From Acidobacteriaceae bacterium (lineage in GTDB: Bacteria > Acidobacteriota > Terriglobia > Terriglobales > Acidobacteriaceae): a stretch of DNA of 8,050 nt. The first letter of the stretch is position 1, and each line of letters starts with the position of its first letter. Made by a program: the position numbers and the translations under genes. This document shows, piece by piece, positions 6,033 through 8,050 of the stretch. The notes beneath the pieces are model-generated. The model saw only the letters and a list, made by a program, of their open reading frames with translations, searched no databases and had not been told where the DNA came from. The stretch lies in assembly GCA_030049955.1 (NCBI GenBank), contig JASIJX010000106.1:1-8050 (forward strand). The letters run 5' to 3'.

Positions 6033-8050
6033 GTGAAATACAAACGGACAGTACGGTATGATTTCCCCTTATTTTTGATACTGGTCTTAGTTAGCTGTCG
6101 TCCGCTGGCCGCTCAAAGTGGCACTTCCAGTGCTATATCGGGCGTCGTGCTAGACGCGTCTGGCGCTGCTTTATCTAATGCTGAAGTCACGACGACTGAG
6201 GTTGATACAAAGACCTCACGCAAAATGCTGACCAACCCGGACGGGCGTTTTCTGTTCTCGCAGGTTAATCCCGGCACGTATACGGTGCATGTGAGTGCGC
6301 CCGGATTTGCGGCACAAACCTCACAGTCGATCGCAGTCGAGGTCGGCCGTACGGCGACGCTCAACTTCAATCTCGCCGTGTCGGCCGAACCGCAGACCGT
6401 GGAAGTGACCGCCCAGCAGTCGCTTCTCACTCTGGAAAACCCCAATACCACTACGACCATCCAGGCTGAAACCATCACGAATCTACCCAACGCAGGATCG
6501 GACCTGACATTCGTGGCCCAGTTCGCTCCCGGAGCGCTGATGAATACGGCGGGATCGTCGAACGATGCCAAGGCTGCGGGAGGATACGGCAATGTCGAGT
6601 TCAACGGACTTCCGGCGACGTCGAACGGGTACATTCTTGATGGCTACGACACCAACGATCCGTGGCTCGGATTGAATATTGGCCTGTCGACAAATCTGGT
6701 GCTCGGCCTCGATGCCGTCGACCAGACGACCGTAAATACCAACTCGTACTCCGTGGATAAAGGCCGCTACGGTGCATCGCAGGTGAACTACTTCACCAAG
6801 TCTGGAACCAACGTGTTTCACGGCGACCTCTATGAGCTATGGGATGGATCGCTGTTCAGCGCGGAGAATTACTTTTTGCACGCCAACGACACTTCGGGCA
6901 ACATCACGCCGAAGCCGCGCTCGAATGTGAACCATTTCGGCGCCAGCCTGGGCGGTCCGATCCGTAAAGACAGGCTCTTCTTCTTTACCAGCTACGAAGG
7001 TGTTCGCATCGCGCTGCCGATCGTCAGCCAGGCTGTTGTGCCATCTCCCGCATACCAGCAATACGTGCTGAGCCAGCTCGCGCAAGGTGGCGTTGATCCA
7101 ATAACCGGCACGACTCTGCCCGCCCAGCCACAGGAAGTTTCTTTCTACCGCTCCATGTTTGCCTTATATCGCAACGTGGCCGGCACTCCGGTTCCGGTAA
7201 CATCGTGTCCGCTGGATGCAACTGGCGTGCTGTTGCATGGAACCCAAAGCAGCGGGAACCTGTTCGACGGCAGCGGCTGTGCTAACCAGCGCGAGGAGTC
7301 ACTACAAAATGGCGATTACGAAAACCTGCTGATCGTCAAAATCGATCACACTATCAATGCCAAGGACACGGTGTGGTACCGCTATCAGCAGGACACAGGA
7401 TTGCAAGCTGCCTTTACGGATACCATCAACTCTGTCTTTAATGCCTACTCGCCGCAGCCGCAGTACACGCTGGTGGCCGGCTACACACACATCTACCGCG
7501 CCAACCTGGTGAACCAGTTCAACCCGGGAACGAGCTGGTATTCGAGTATTTTTGAGCCCAATAATTTTGCTTCGGTCATGGCGACCTTTCCGATCACGCT
7601 TGCTCCCGGCAGCAACAATGCACCCTTTACTGCAATCGGCGGCGAAAACAATACCTATCCGCAGGGACGAAAGGTGACTCAATGGCAGGTGAACGACAAT
7701 CTCGATTGGACGCGTGGGAAGCAGGAGTATCGGTTCGGCGTGAACTCCCGCCGCGTCGACGTCAGCGACTACGATCTGGGCGAAGGTAGCGTCCCTGACG
7801 CACTCTATGACGACCTGGCTGAGTTCACCTATGGTGCCGCCTACACGGAGAGTCAGACATTTCCGGTGTCGTTCAATGAGCGCATCGCTGTGGGCAATCT
7901 TGATCTGTATGCGATGGACACGTACAAGCCGAATACGCGCATCACGCTGATTGCAGGGCTGAGAACTACGTGGAACACCAACCCCGTGAACCAGCAGTAT
8001 CTTTTCGCACGGCCCGCGGGATCATTTCTCGATCTCTCGCACGATGTAAA
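6033..8050 (+). CDS. Oar-like TonB-dependent receptor with carboxypeptidase-regulatory-like N-terminal domain, 3'-truncated by the window
   Basis: The frame is open from GTG 6033 to the right edge (672 complete codons); the end of the barrel lies outside. Residues 1-27 form a signal peptide: basic MKYKRTVR, hydrophobic FLILVLVS, likely cut after PLAA. A LVSC sequence at 19-22 also resembles a lipobox. Residues about 34-114 are a carboxypeptidase-regulatory-like beta-sandwich (SGVVLDASGAAL, then NPDGRFLFSQVNPGTYTV). Residues about 120-260 are the plug domain (VEVTA; LPNAGSDL; NGYILDGYDTND at 198-209; SVDKGRYGASQVNYFTKSG). The barrel follows, with the family hallmark HFGASLGGPIRKDRLFFFTSYEG near 301-323. 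Cys392 and Cys416 could form a loop disulfide. Such receptors sit in the outer membrane and import large substrates, often glycan-derived in this group, using TonB energy. The substrate here is unknown. No TonB, ExbB or ExbD gene is in view. Confidence 0.92.
   Translation, partial: MKYKRTVRYDFPLFLILVLVSCRPLAAQSGTSSAISGVVLDASGAALSNAEVTTTEVDTKTSRKMLTNPDGRFLFSQVNPGTYTVHVSAPGFAAQTSQSIAVEVGRTATLNFNLAVSAEPQTVEVTAQQSLLTLENPNTTTTIQAETITNLPNAGSDLTFVAQFAPGALMNTAGSSNDAKAAGGYGNVEFNGLPATSNGYILDGYDTNDPWLGLNIGLSTNLVLGLDAVDQTTVNTNSYSVDKGRYGASQVNYFTKSGTNVFHGDLYELWDGSLFSAENYFLHANDTSGNITPKPRSNVNHFGASLGGPIRKDRLFFFTSYEGVRIALPIVSQAVVPSPAYQQYVLSQLAQGGVDPITGTTLPAQPQEVSFYRSMFALYRNVAGTPVPVTSCPLDATGVLLHGTQSSGNLFDGSGCANQREESLQNGDYENLLIVKIDHTINAKDTVWYRYQQDTGLQAAFTDTINSVFNAYSPQPQYTLVAGYTHIYRANLVNQFNPGTSWYSSIFEPNNFASVMATFPITLAPGSNNAPFTAIGGENNTYPQGRKVTQWQVNDNLDWTRGKQEYRFGVNSRRVDVSDYDLGEGSVPDALYDDLAEFTYGAAYTESQTFPVSFNERIAVGNLDLYAMDTYKPNTRITLIAGLRTTWNTNPVNQQYLFARPAGSFLDLSHDV

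Noticed and set aside
6113..7682. Minus-strand open frames (up to 173 codons) opposite the receptor gene
   Set aside because: The plus-strand frame encodes a continuous signal peptide, N-terminal domain, plug and barrel; the opposite frames show no domain.

Overview
The window reads as chromosomal DNA from a moderately GC-rich, Gram-negative environmental bacterium, most likely an acidobacterium (Acidobacteriota, Terriglobia-like). This is an inference from two gene styles that are abundant together in that phylum: a very long mosaic protein of bacterial Ig-like and propeller-like domains, and an Oar-like TonB-dependent receptor with an N-terminal carboxypeptidase-regulatory-like domain. No rRNA, tRNA or CRISPR was seen.

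Layout. (1) Positions 1-4830, plus strand: the 3' 1609 codons of a giant secreted or surface protein whose start lies upstream of the window; the frame is open from base 1. It is a chain of beta-sandwich and propeller-like modules ending in an unusual tail: hydrophobic segment, four arginines, second hydrophobic segment, a VVGC lipobox-like site, a Gly/Ser linker and a last pair of beta strands. (2) About 4835-5037, minus strand: a decayed serine recombinase (resolvase) remnant. Part of the catalytic domain and the C-terminal helix-turn-helix survive in different frames, and the sequence between them is gone. (3) 5033-5836, minus strand: an intact 267-residue HugZ-family protein (PPOX-like FMN/haem-binding fold plus DUF2470). 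(4) 5837-6032: a divergent intergenic region with two clear ribosome binding sites, a candidate sigma70-type promoter, an 8-bp direct repeat and an 11-bp direct repeat. (5) 6033-8050, plus strand: the first 672 codons of a TonB-dependent receptor that runs off the right edge.

How the genes relate. The giant Ig-like protein and the minus-strand genes converge. The HugZ-family gene and the receptor diverge from a shared intergenic region of about 196 bp and could be co-regulated. A shared role, for example in iron or haem use, is only a hypothesis. The most interesting signals are the C-terminal tail of the giant protein, which looks like a lipoprotein signal peptide inserted inside an Ig-like fold, and an 11-nt complementarity between the receptor mRNA leader and the ribosome binding site of the HugZ-family mRNA.
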